DNA from: Rhodopirellula sp.
GTDB taxonomy: Bacteria > Planctomycetota > Planctomycetia > Pirellulales > Pirellulaceae
Assembly (NCBI GenBank): GCA_002689655.1
Contig: NZHC01000122.1
Coordinates: forward strand, 81,108-131,391
Length of the DNA: 50,284 nt
Direction of reading: 5' to 3'
The notes under the pieces are model-generated. The model saw only the letters and a list, made by a program, of their open reading frames with translations. It searched no databases and was not told the origin of the DNA. Position numbers and translations under genes: made by a program. Numbering within the stretch: the stretch's first letter is position 1; every line of letters starts with the position of its first letter. Positions 8,490 to 15,871 of this stretch are shown one piece after another.

Positions 8490-9974
8490 TTAGTGCCGTT
8501 GGAAATCATCGCCGAATTGGCTGTATTTGTGATAGGGAACTGCATCTTGTTGCCACGATTTCACCGCCTCGTCGTAGATTTGTCGCATGCGAATCAAGTC
8601 GCCAGCAGCAGATTCAATCTTCGATAACTCGGTCAGTTCACCGGGGTCATTGTGAGTGTCATAAAGTTCCTCGGTGGGAAAAATCTGGTCATCTCGGTAG
8701 GGCCAGTAAATGTATTTCCATGATTCGGTCACCACTGCGTAACTATGTGCTTTCTTTGGGCCCCAAACATTAATCAGTGGCAATGAATCATGGACCGTTG
8801 CATTGGGATCGTCATAGAGAGGCATCAAGTCTTGACCGTCTATGTTTCTGGGGACTTGGATACCTGCGAGTTTCAAAATGGTGGGTGCAAAGTCCACATT
8901 GCCAGTTAATGAATCACAACGCAGTTGTTTGCCACTGTTGCTGTGTCGTGGATCGAAAATGATCAGCGGTACACGAGATGATTCTTCGTAAGGCAAAACC
9001 TTGGATCCGTATCCATGGGAGCCACAGAAGAATCCATTGTCGGATGTGTAGATAACGACAGTGTTCTGCTTTACTCCGGCCTTGTCGATTGCCTTTCGAA
9101 TCATTCCCAACGCTACATCGATTGCATAAATCTGTTGATAGTAGGTCGCCATCACTTCGTCGTACTTGTCGCTGTAGTTCCAACTGTGGAAACGCTCGAA
9201 CTGACGACCCGCACGACTTTGTAGGGAAAAATGTTCACCGTATTCACGGCCGTAATTTGCTGGTCGCGTGAATTTTTTTCCCGCATAGACCGCATCGAAT
9301 TGTGGGTCAGGCGTGGCTGGCTTGTGGGGCGCTTTGAAACTGATCGACAAGCAGAATGGGCGATCCGATTGTGCGGCCTCATGAATGAAGTCACTTCCAA
9401 ATGCTCCATAGGAGACGGTCGAGTGAGGGTATTCCTTCGCGTAGTCCTTCATCGATTTGTTGCGCTTTGTTTCGTAGCTTGTCTGACCAGGGCCTCCGCC
9501 CCAGAGATCAAAACTGGCCACTGGCAAATCGCCCTTTGAGCCTGGTTGTTCAGTAACCTCAAAACCAAACTTGCCAGCAAATGCCGTCTGGTAGCCTTCG
9601 GCACGTAACAGCATCGGGTAGGAGCGGTGCCAATGTTCCGACAACAATGCTCCATGTTCGAAATTACAACCAGTCTTGTATTCGTACATCCCTGTCATGA
9701 TATTAGCGCGACTGGCCATGCAAATGGCAGTTGTGTCATAGTGACAATCAAAAATCATGCCGTCGCGAGCTAGTCTATCCATGTTGGGCGTCTGAACATC
9801 TGGTGTGCCATAGCAACCCATGGAGTAGGTGCATTGATCGTCTGCTAACAAGAACACAATGTTGGGACGTTGGTCAATGTCGGGCTTGTCTGTCGCTGGA
9901 TCGTCAGCAACTGCCGATCCCAGATGGCACGCAAGGACGAAGAAATACAGTGCGAAGCGGAATTGGTTTACCAT
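8490..9974 (-). CDS. Exported sulfatase (variant signature CxAxR)
   Basis: A 494-residue type I sulfatase with a signal peptide (hydrophobic residues 7-23, then ADD). [21 protein letters not shown] at about 36-56 supplies the first metal ligands. The modification site reads [11 protein letters not shown] from Cys85, so the usual CxPxR core is CxAxR; this variant is known among bacterial sulfatases and should still be maturable. [11 protein letters not shown] and [13 protein letters not shown] support the remaining active site. It is the first gene of the operon with the sulfatase ending at 6933; its stop TAA (8490-8492) is 3 bases before the next ATG. The two sulfatases are clearly different in sequence, so this is not a recent duplication. 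Substrate unknown. Confidence 0.95.
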   Translation of the reverse strand: MVNQFRFALYFFVLACHLGSAVADDPATDKPDIDQRPNIVFLLADDQCTYSMGCYGTPDVQTPNMDRLARDGMIFDCHYDTTAICMASRANIMTGMYEYKTGCNFEHGALLSEHWHRSYPMLLRAEGYQTAFAGKFGFEVTEQPGSKGDLPVASFDLWGGGPGQTSYETKRNKSMKDYAKEYPHSTVSYGAFGSDFIHEAAQSDRPFCLSISFKAPHKPATPDPQFDAVYAGKKFTRPANYGREYGEHFSLQSRAGRQFERFHSWNYSDKYDEVMATYYQQIYAIDVALGMIRKAIDKAGVKQNTVVIYTSDNGFFCGSHGYGSKVLPYEESSRVPLIIFDPRHSNSGKQLRCDSLTGNVDFAPTILKLAGIQVPRNIDGQDLMPLYDDPNATVHDSLPLINVWGPKKAHSYAVVTESWKYIYWPYRDDQIFPTEELYDTHNDPGELTELSKIESAAGDLIRMRQIYDEAVKSWQQDAVPYHKYSQFGDDFQRH

Positions 9975-10034
9975 TGGCTTTCAATGATGGAGGGCAATTG
10001 AGGAGGCAGCGTAGTTGAGGTCTTGTGTCGTTTA

Positions 10035-10077
10035 TTGGGTCACAGGCTGTTGGGTCACAGCTGTTGGGTCACAGCTG
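10035..10077. repeat. Tandem repeat, unit of 14-15 bp, three copies
   Basis: Three head-to-tail copies: one 15-base unit (ttgggtcacaggctg) and two identical 14-base units (ttgggtcacagctg), lying about 60 bases upstream of the sulfatase operon start. Confidence 0.9.
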
Positions 10078-10659
10078 TTGCACTGCTGACGGGTAGGTCT
10101 GTACGGAATGGAACCGCAGTCATTTTTGAAATGCGAATTGAAACGTCGTCAGGCTCGAGTCTCGTCATCCATGTTAAAAGAGCAGTCTCATTAGTTTAGC
10201 AGACGTGGCTTGGGGAATTGGTTTCCTCATCAATGACAGGAAGGAAATGTCCGTTCGACCAAGGGGAGGGGGGCTGTTGAGTTAACGCTCACATTATCGC
10301 TTGTTCGTAGAGTACGACTTTAGTGCGGCTGATCCAGTGCGGTAACATTTTCATCTTCGTTGGTTCTTGTCCATGGAGAATGCGTCAGGTGACCTAAACG
10401 AACTTGTGTGAGTTTCGTCACACATGTACTGGTGAGATTGGCCTGTGAAGTGGCGATTTCACCCGCTCGTGATTCACGAGCGACTTTCAAACCTCTTCGA
10501 TATCTTGCGGTAGCACTCGAAACCGTTGTGCTTCCGGACATCCCGGATGACTTCACTTTCCAAACTCGGTGCATGCTCAACCGTCTCAGTACATGCTCAT
10601 CCGTCTGCATTTCACTCCGAGCGGGCTGGCACACGGTTGGAAGATGCCGCTTTCAAGCC

Positions 10660-10679
10660 CGCTGTTTGCGCAAACAGCG
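10660..10679. promoter_or_regulatory. Perfect 20-bp palindrome
   Basis: The sequence cgctgtttgcgcaaacagcg is identical to its reverse complement. It has no T-tract, so it is not a typical terminator. A dimeric-regulator operator or a DNA-processing site is possible. It lies about 100 bases beyond the FHA gene end and about 690 bases upstream of the sulfatase operon. Confidence 0.4.
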
Positions 10680-10775
10680 ATCGGTACGCGCGGTTGTGCC
10701 TCTCGGGAGCAGTCGCCCTCCTGACGGGGCGGCGAGTCGACGCTCTGATCTGCTGGGCATGCAAAATGCAAAAGC

Positions 10776-11234
10776 CTAATCGAGAGACTTGCGTTGGGAT
10801 GAATCGGTGCGTTTTTGGTCTCGCTTCTTGAGACCTGCACGATCCATCAGCGAACTCCGCATCAGTTCCTCCATGTAGTCATCATCGGCTGGTGGAGGAC
10901 CGTATGCACCAAGAGACTGGGGATCGTATTCGATGATGTATTCGTGCCTTGCGAATGCGACCTTGCTGTTCGGATCGACACGCTTGCGAGTAACGGTTCG
11001 ATTGTCAACTTTAATGCCATTGCGACTGTTGAGGTCGCGGATGAACCAGTAACCCTGTTCCAGTGTCAGGCGGCAATGTTGTGTTGAGATATTTTTGAAA
11101 CCCAACTGGATATCGGCTTCGCCTCGGCGGCCGATCATCAAGCGTTTCTTCAGTAGCGGAATTGGGTCGCCACCACCGATAGGAGTGAGTTGTCCATATT
11201 CTCCGGCGAATACAGGTTCTTCGCTGCTACTCAC
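10776..11234 (-). CDS. FHA-domain protein
   Basis: A 152-residue cytoplasmic protein with one forkhead-associated domain (about residues 28-95), which binds phosphothreonine peptides. Conserved FHA features are visible: LMIGRR at 32-37 (the GR pair), the ISTQHCRL segment with Ser50 and His53, and the DLNSRNG motif at 67-73. The C-terminal 50 residues are charged and look disordered. The first codon is GTG (11232-11234), with no strong ribosome site. It is divergent from the YhcC-like gene. Planctomycetes encode many Ser/Thr kinases, but none is in this window, so the partner is unknown. Confidence 0.9.
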   Translation of the reverse strand: MSSSEEPVFAGEYGQLTPIGGGDPIPLLKKRLMIGRRGEADIQLGFKNISTQHCRLTLEQGYWFIRDLNSRNGIKVDNRTVTRKRVDPNSKVAFARHEYIIEYDPQSLGAYGPPPADDDYMEELMRSSLMDRAGLKKRDQKRTDSSQRKSLD

Positions 11235-11433
11235 AATGTTTTCTCAATAATCCGGGGGAGGGGAATTTTGTCTTGATCGATCCGCGATAAACTATGCAAG
11301 TGATCGCATTTGAACTCGACAATAACAGAACCGACGATTACGGAACCTAGGTCAGGTAGCCTAGATCGTGCAGCCCGATCGGCAGGTCCGCACATTCTTG
11401 TACAAACTGTCAAGTGCAAGGTTTTGGATTTTA

Positions 11434-11486
11434 GGTTTCGGGTTTCGGGCGTCAGGTTTCGGGCGTCAGGTTTCGGGCGTCAGGTT
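11434..11486. repeat. Tandem repeat, 14-bp unit, three full copies plus partial
   Basis: Three perfect copies of ggtttcgggcgtca (11441-11454, 11455-11468, 11469-11482), preceded by a 7-base partial copy and followed by ggtt. Confidence 0.92.
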
Positions 11487-11667
11487 CAGTGGGGCGACTC
11501 ACGGCGTCCCCCGTATCCGAGCATAATTTGGCTCGGATTTGGTACAGTGCTCGCACGACCTCATGCTGTTGCCATTGCTCCAGTGTACTCTATTTTGGCT
11601 TCTCCCCTCCATTTGGCAACTGTTGACGTGTCTTCTACTGCAGATTTTGACCCACGATTGGCTTGGC

Positions 11668-11676
11668 AGGAGGAGG
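11668..11676 (+). promoter_or_regulatory. Strong ribosome binding site fixing the start at 11685
   Basis: The bases aggaggagg end 8 bases before the ATG at 11685. This is one of the best Shine-Dalgarno sites in the window and argues against the upstream ATG at 11310. Confidence 0.75.
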
Positions 11677-11684
11677 ATTTGCTG

Positions 11685-12701
11685 ATGAATTCGTTTGGCG
11701 CGTTTCTGAAACGCAAATTCGGCGGCCGAACTCAACGGGTCAGCATTGATGCCGGTTTTACTTGCCCCAACGTCGATGGGGCAGTTGCGAAGGGGGGCTG
11801 CAATTTCTGTGACAATCGCTCATTTAGCCCGTCACGGCGGGTGCGTCTGCGTCAAGTCAGCGAACAGTTGCAGTCCGGAATGACCAGTGTTCGTGAGCGA
11901 TATGACAAAGTCGCCAGTTTCATTGCCTATTTTCAACCCGCTACCAATACCTACGCTCCCGTCGAGCAGTTGCAGGAAGTCTTCGAACTTGCGATGTCTT
12001 TGGATGAGCAGGTGGTTGGTTTGGCCATTGGAACTCGACCCGATTGTGTCCCTGAATCAGTTTTGTCCATGATTCAGCGACTCGCAGCAGAAACCTATGT
12101 TTCGCTCGAATACGGGATGCAGACCATCCATGACGAGGGCCTCGTTTGGATGAATCGGGCGCATAGTCATGCGGACATGGTCAACGCGATGGATCGTAGT
12201 CGGGGGCGGGGATTCGAATGCTGCGCCCATGTCATTTTGGGAATTCCAGGGGAGTCCTACGAGATGATGATGCAGACGGCACACGAAATTGGTGTCTTGG
12301 GGTTTGATGCCGTCAAAATACATAATCTGTACGCCGTTAAAGACACACCGTTGGGGCAGCAGGTGCTCGACGGTGAAATCGAGATGATGAAGCGAGATGA
12401 CTATGTCAAAACGGTTGTCGACTTCTTGGAGAGAATTCCGGCTGAAGTTGTGGTCGAGCGTATCAGCGGAGACGCACCTCGAAATTTTCTGATTGCTCCC
12501 CAGTGGTGCCGTGAGAAGTCAAAATTAAGAATCGACATTGAGGCAGAGTTGCGGCGACGGGGGACCAGGCAGGGCAGCAATTTCGTTCCACCGGCCGTGC
12601 GGCCCGAAGATCGTCCGGTGCCTGATGACTTGACACCACAAGCTATTCGAAACCAAATCGAAACACGGGGGCGGTTACCCGTTCTTAAAATGCAGGAATG
12701 A
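11685..12701 (+). CDS. TIGR01212/YhcC family radical SAM protein
   Basis: A 338-residue radical S-adenosylmethionine protein of the YhcC type; the family's reaction is not established. The opening matches the family closely: FGAFLKRKFGGR, then SIDAGFTCPNVDG. The [4Fe-4S] cysteines are Cys27, Cys39 and Cys42 (C-x11-C-x2-C, the unusual spacing characteristic of this family). Other family segments are AYFQPATNTYAP, AIGTRPDC, SLEYGMQTIHDE, HVILGIPGE and KIHNLYAVKDTPL. The start at 11685 has a strong ribosome site and gives the normal family length; an in-frame ATG at 11310 would add 125 residues, part of which is translated from a tandem DNA repeat. A membrane-protein gene follows 193 bases downstream. 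Confidence 0.93.
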   Translation: MNSFGAFLKRKFGGRTQRVSIDAGFTCPNVDGAVAKGGCNFCDNRSFSPSRRVRLRQVSEQLQSGMTSVRERYDKVASFIAYFQPATNTYAPVEQLQEVFELAMSLDEQVVGLAIGTRPDCVPESVLSMIQRLAAETYVSLEYGMQTIHDEGLVWMNRAHSHADMVNAMDRSRGRGFECCAHVILGIPGESYEMMMQTAHEIGVLGFDAVKIHNLYAVKDTPLGQQVLDGEIEMMKRDDYVKTVVDFLERIPAEVVVERISGDAPRNFLIAPQWCREKSKLRIDIEAELRRRGTRQGSNFVPPAVRPEDRPVPDDLTPQAIRNQIETRGRLPVLKMQE

Positions 12702-12894
12702 GCGAAAAACAATTCAGCTCCGTGGTGGACGAACGGGCTGACTCGCAGAATCCGCTTTCCGGCTTCCCCCTCGCAGTGGGGCAGTCGGCAAGTTAACCTC
12801 TCGGTAGCAAGGTGCTTTCACGTTTCGGTCGTGTGTCGGTCGCACAGCATTAGCCGTTTTCAATCAAAAACCATTTCCAGAGAAGAACTCCTCC

Positions 12895-13335
12895 ATGGCA
12901 AGAGTTGGAATCGTTTTTGGATTGTTGCTGTGCGGTTTGACTTACGCCGCCATGGTTTGGGACCCAGAGAAAATTCCCGCGCAGTTCATTCCCATGATGT
13001 TTGGAATACCGTTGTTATTTTGCGGTGTCGTAGCTCTGAATCCGCATCGCAGAAAAATATCGATGCAAGTTGCGTCCAGTGTGGCTGGCTTGGGCGGTAT
13101 TGTTGGAACGCTGTGGTGTGTGACGCGAGTTCTTCGCTTGGCTACCGGAAAGCCGATGAGCATGCACGGCTTGACTGTCATTGCGGTGATGTCGCTTTTG
13201 TGCCTGGTATTTGTGGTCGTGTGGGGGCGTTTGTTTCTTCAAATGCGACGTAGGCAGGCCGCCAGTAATGTGTCCCTTGAACTTGCCGGCGACAACGATG
13301 AAGTTCAAAACTTGAATTCCACCGAAGAAACATGA
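12895..13335 (+). CDS. Small membrane protein with four predicted TM segments
   Basis: I do not recognise a family. The 146 residues hold four hydrophobic segments at about 4-21, 30-48, 58-80 and 91-114, with a positively charged turn (NPHRRK) and MRRRQ after the last segment, followed by an acidic hydrophilic tail of about 25 residues. The stop overlaps the start of the next gene (ATGA at 13332-13335), so the two are translationally coupled and probably act together. Another frame starting at 12831 covers the same DNA but lacks the membrane pattern and is rejected. Confidence 0.8.
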   Translation: MARVGIVFGLLLCGLTYAAMVWDPEKIPAQFIPMMFGIPLLFCGVVALNPHRRKISMQVASSVAGLGGIVGTLWCVTRVLRLATGKPMSMHGLTVIAVMSLLCLVFVVVWGRLFLQMRRRQAASNVSLELAGDNDEVQNLNSTEET

Positions 13336-13730
13336 GTGACGAGCACGTTGCATTGGAATCACTGTTGGTTGCCTTTGAGGGAACCGATCCGTTGCGGACA
13401 CGCGTTCACCGTGTGCTGTCAGCGTTGCCGTGCGAAGTTCAGAGTGACTTCGTCGATGATCCGCGGTTTTGCATCCTTCCATTGACACGGAAAAGTTCCG
13501 GCGAAACGCTGCTTGCTTTACCGGCCCCTGATGGTTCGGTCAGTCGCTGTGTTGTTCTGAAGAAACGCTTGGCTAGTTGTTCACTGGCATTCGGCCTGTA
13601 CGTGATCGCTCATGAACTGGCCCACGCGTACCTTCGCAACGGACCATGGCAGCAGTATGCTGATCCAGAGGAAGCAGCCGATGCGTTAGCGGCCAGTTGG
13701 GGTTTTGATAAACCCGCATCCTGGTTCTGA
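13332..13730 (+). CDS. Small HExxH putative metallopeptidase
   Basis: A 132-residue protein without signal peptide. The C-terminal half carries VIAHELAHAYLRNG, with the zinc-binding motif His94-Glu95-x-x-His98 in a helix, and 15-20 residues later an acidic helix (DPEEAADALAASWGF, 111-125) whose Glu/Asp could be the third metal ligand, as in gluzincin-type minimal peptidases. The N-terminal 80 residues are not recognised. It starts inside the stop of the membrane-protein gene (4-base overlap). What is seen is the motif and the coupling; peptidase activity is inference. Confidence 0.82.
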   Translation: MSDEHVALESLLVAFEGTDPLRTRVHRVLSALPCEVQSDFVDDPRFCILPLTRKSSGETLLALPAPDGSVSRCVVLKKRLASCSLAFGLYVIAHELAHAYLRNGPWQQYADPEEAADALAASWGFDKPASWF

Positions 13731-13751
13731 GGCATGTTGATGCTTGGTTAT

Positions 13752-13769
13752 GAATCCTAATCAGGATTC
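13752..13769. terminator. Hairpin at a convergent junction
   Basis: A perfect 7-bp inverted repeat with a 4-base loop (gaatcct-aatc-aggattc) lies between the ends of the HExxH gene and rdgB and includes the rdgB stop codon. No T-tract follows on either strand, so termination is only inferred from position. Confidence 0.35.
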
Positions 13770-14369
13770 CTGTTCGATCAACCGTAGAAGACGCGGGATG
13801 AACTTGCGAAGTGCTCGAGAGCGGTGACTGATCGCCTGCTTCACGGTTAGGTCGAGTTCACCAAATGTGCGATGGTATTCACGGATGATGAAGAGCGGGT
13901 CATACCCGAAGCCGGCGCCTCCACTTCGTTGGTGCGCAATGCGTCCTCCACAGCGACCGTTTTCTTCGAGGCGTACTTGCCCCTCCGGGTCGGACAGACA
14001 AAGGTAGCAATTGAAGTATGCATCCCGTCGTTCATCAGGAACCGTTTCGAGTTCACGCAGCAACTTGTCGTTGTTGGCTTCATCGTCACCGTGTGTTCCC
14101 GCGTAACGGGCAGACATAACCCCCGGTTGACCTTTCAGAGCGTTCACCGTCAGGCCACTGTCTTCCGCTAAAACCCAACGCTGCAAGTGTTTTGCCTGCT
14201 CTGTCGCCTTCAAGGCTGCGTTAGCCTGAAACGTGTCTCCAGTCTCTTCAACGTCAATGGAATCTGGGATCTCCGCGAGCGTTGTAAGTTGTACTTGATC
14301 CTCTGGTAGCAGTAAGCGAAGCTCGATTAGTTTTTTCGCATTGTTCGTACCAAGGACAAGTTCAAACAT
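13761..14369 (-). CDS. rdgB: XTP/dITP diphosphatase (HAM1/RdgB family)
   Basis: A 202-residue house-cleaning nucleotide pyrophosphatase that removes non-canonical purine triphosphates such as dITP and XTP. Family features: LVLGTNNAKKLIEL at the N-terminus, ETGDTFQANAALKA, the signature LAEDSGLTVNALKGQPGVMSARYAG, and GGAGFGYDPLFI, followed by the SHRSRALRKF motif near the end. The ATG at 14369 begins 2 bases after the stop of the upstream gene (14372-14374); a TTG at 14375 would overlap that stop and add two residues. It is probably co-transcribed with the secreted protein upstream, although no functional link is evident. Confidence 0.95.
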   Translation of the reverse strand: MFELVLGTNNAKKLIELRLLLPEDQVQLTTLAEIPDSIDVEETGDTFQANAALKATEQAKHLQRWVLAEDSGLTVNALKGQPGVMSARYAGTHGDDEANNDKLLRELETVPDERRDAYFNCYLCLSDPEGQVRLEENGRCGGRIAHQRSGGAGFGYDPLFIIREYHRTFGELDLTVKQAISHRSRALRKFIPRLLRLIEQES

Positions 14370-14371
14370 GA

Positions 14372-15499
14372 TCAACGATTTCCAAAAGTTGCGCCGTAGA
14401 GGCTGCGTCGGGTTGGTTTGGGAACAGAGATAGGGGTCGGCTCAACATCGAAAGGAATCATCGCCACATTGTTACTCGCGACACCCTTGCTTCCAGCAGG
14501 CACCTGCTGGGCTAGTTCCGGGCGGACGTTAAACGCACTGAACTCTTTCATCACTTGTCGAATTTCAGCGTCGTATTCAAAGCGACCGTCTGGTAACTCA
14601 CGCCCCAGCGTATCAAAACTTCCAATCGTCACCAAGGATCGAGATCGATCGTGGAATTGATAGGCTTCGACACCCTGAGCTCGTAACTTACGGGTCATCT
14701 TATCTGCATCAGCAGCAAACTTGTCCAAACGTGCCATGCTCGGCTCGATGTCGTCTTTTTTCTTCATGTCCATGATTTTGCCAAGTCCTTCAAAGGTCTT
14801 GACCACGACCGTGTATTTTCCGTCGCATTTCATCAGGCTGTGTTTGGTGCCCTCATTGAGTTGATGTACAAATGAATCCACTTTGGGAGCAGCAAAGTAC
14901 TCTTCGGGCAGCATGGGATTGCGGGTGACAAATGCACTGCCCATCGGGCCTCGAGATTTGCTGGCACCTGCTTTGAGCAAGCGATGAGTAATCGCTTTGA
15001 CGGTGGTGACTGGATTGCTGCGGTCTGTCTCTGCGGCCAAGTCATCCGGATTTTCATAAACCTTAGGCTTGGCTGTGCGGATCTTTTCCAAGTCCTTTTC
15101 CACGTTCGGGTGTGATACCGAGTCGTATTCACCAACGAGAACGGCGTAGGCATCATACTGGTAACGATTGGCATATCGTACCGAGCGAGACGTGTTCGCA
15201 TTGCGTCCAATCGTACCCGTAAAATCGAATTTTTCTTTGTAGATGTAAGCAGCCAAATTCAGGTCGTCGCGAATTTCCAAGGCGAGACGTTCAGCACGTT
15301 CCTTGGAGCCGGCGCCCACAAAGTTTGTCGCCAAGATTAGCCATGGACCGTCTTCTTCACTCAGCTCATAAGTTTTGGAAGCGTCAGCCTCGACTTCCGG
15401 TGCTCGCTTGAACATCTTCAGCAAGCTCGGGGTGTCAGCCTGAATGACGCCAGTGCAAAGGAATAAACATGACAGGGAAAGTACAGTTGCTGGTTTCAT
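14372..15499 (-). CDS. Secreted protein of unknown function
   Basis: A 375-residue protein from the ATG at 15499, where a clean signal peptide begins (MKPATVLSLSCLFLC, cleavage near IQADTP). The frame is open for another 38 codons upstream, but these lack signal character. The mature part contains GPWLILATNFVGAGSKERAE, YKYAVLVG-like repeats of Tyr-rich beta segments, KYTVVVKTFEGLG, and a later block AYQFHDRSRSLVTIGSFD. Two stretches (around residues 55-70 and 225-245) resemble SPOR-like 'vv.tf.g...A..la..lr' patterns, but this is weak. No catalytic motif is seen. It lies directly upstream of rdgB in the same direction. Confidence 0.82.
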   Translation of the reverse strand: MKPATVLSLSCLFLCTGVIQADTPSLLKMFKRAPEVEADASKTYELSEEDGPWLILATNFVGAGSKERAERLALEIRDDLNLAAYIYKEKFDFTGTIGRNANTSRSVRYANRYQYDAYAVLVGEYDSVSHPNVEKDLEKIRTAKPKVYENPDDLAAETDRSNPVTTVKAITHRLLKAGASKSRGPMGSAFVTRNPMLPEEYFAAPKVDSFVHQLNEGTKHSLMKCDGKYTVVVKTFEGLGKIMDMKKKDDIEPSMARLDKFAADADKMTRKLRAQGVEAYQFHDRSRSLVTIGSFDTLGRELPDGRFEYDAEIRQVMKEFSAFNVRPELAQQVPAGSKGVASNNVAMIPFDVEPTPISVPKPTRRSLYGATFGNR

Positions 15500-15871
15500 G
15501 ACGAATCCGTGAATTCCGCAGGTTTGCGACAAAATTGATTCAAGAATCTTGTCATAGCAGAACGGGACAATTGGGCGAAAGGCAAATTTGCAGGTCAGCT
15601 GCAATGCATGCATTGCAGCGATTTTGCCCGGAAACCTAGAGAAAACATGGTCTCTTCGAGTCTTGGTACAGCAAATCTGCCTTTGCCTGCAAATTGGGTT
15701 CAGCGCGACAACGTTTCGTGCTCAGGCGTCAATCAACACAGATCAACACAGATCAACACCAAAGATCAACACCAAAGATAAGCTGAGGTGTGCGAGAGTC
15801 TCCTGTGGGCCGGATAGCCGCCGCTAGCCCAATAGCCACTGCTGCCGAATGGTTCTTTTGTCACGGAGTTT
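15500..15871. other. Intergenic region with short tandem repeats
   Basis: The 372 bases lie between two leftward genes, upstream of the secreted-protein gene. The only structure I see is the array at 15731-15776. Confidence 0.5.
15731..15776. repeat. Composite tandem repeat (10-bp and 13-bp units)
   Basis: Two 10-base units (aatcaacaca, gatcaacaca) are followed by two identical 13-base units (gatcaacaccaaa), all sharing gatcaacac. It lies just beyond the stop of the flavoprotein gene's neighbour spacer and is not in a supported coding region. Confidence 0.85.

Larger units (their letters stand above)
9975..10775. other. 801-base intergenic region without a supported gene
   Basis: It lies upstream of the sulfatase operon and downstream of the FHA gene (both leftwards). 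It holds a 14-bp tandem array (10035-10077), an imperfect 21-bp direct repeat around 10571-10607 and a perfect 20-bp palindrome (10660-10679). Reading frames of up to 123 codons exist on both strands but overlap each other and have no recognisable protein features. Confidence 0.5.
11235..11684. other. Divergent intergenic region with a tandem array
   Basis: The 450 bases separate the FHA gene (leftwards) from the radical SAM gene (rightwards). The rightward frame is open from 11310, but the translation of that part is repetitive and unlike the family, so I treat it as non-coding leader. It contains the 14-bp array at 11434-11486. Confidence 0.55.

Noticed and set aside
10320-10831. Several frames of 100-120 codons in the spacer beside the FHA gene
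   Set aside because: They overlap on both strands, have no recognisable features or ribosome sites, and cross the palindrome.
11434-11486. CRISPR-like array
   Set aside because: Units are 14 bp, directly adjacent, with no spacers; this is a simple tandem repeat. The same holds for the other arrays.
11310-11684. An N-terminal extension of the YhcC-like protein
   Set aside because: It is encoded partly by a tandem repeat, is absent in the family, and a strong ribosome site precedes the internal ATG.
12831-13253. Alternative frame over the four-TM protein gene
   Set aside because: It lacks the membrane pattern, and the other frame is coupled to the HExxH gene by ATGA.
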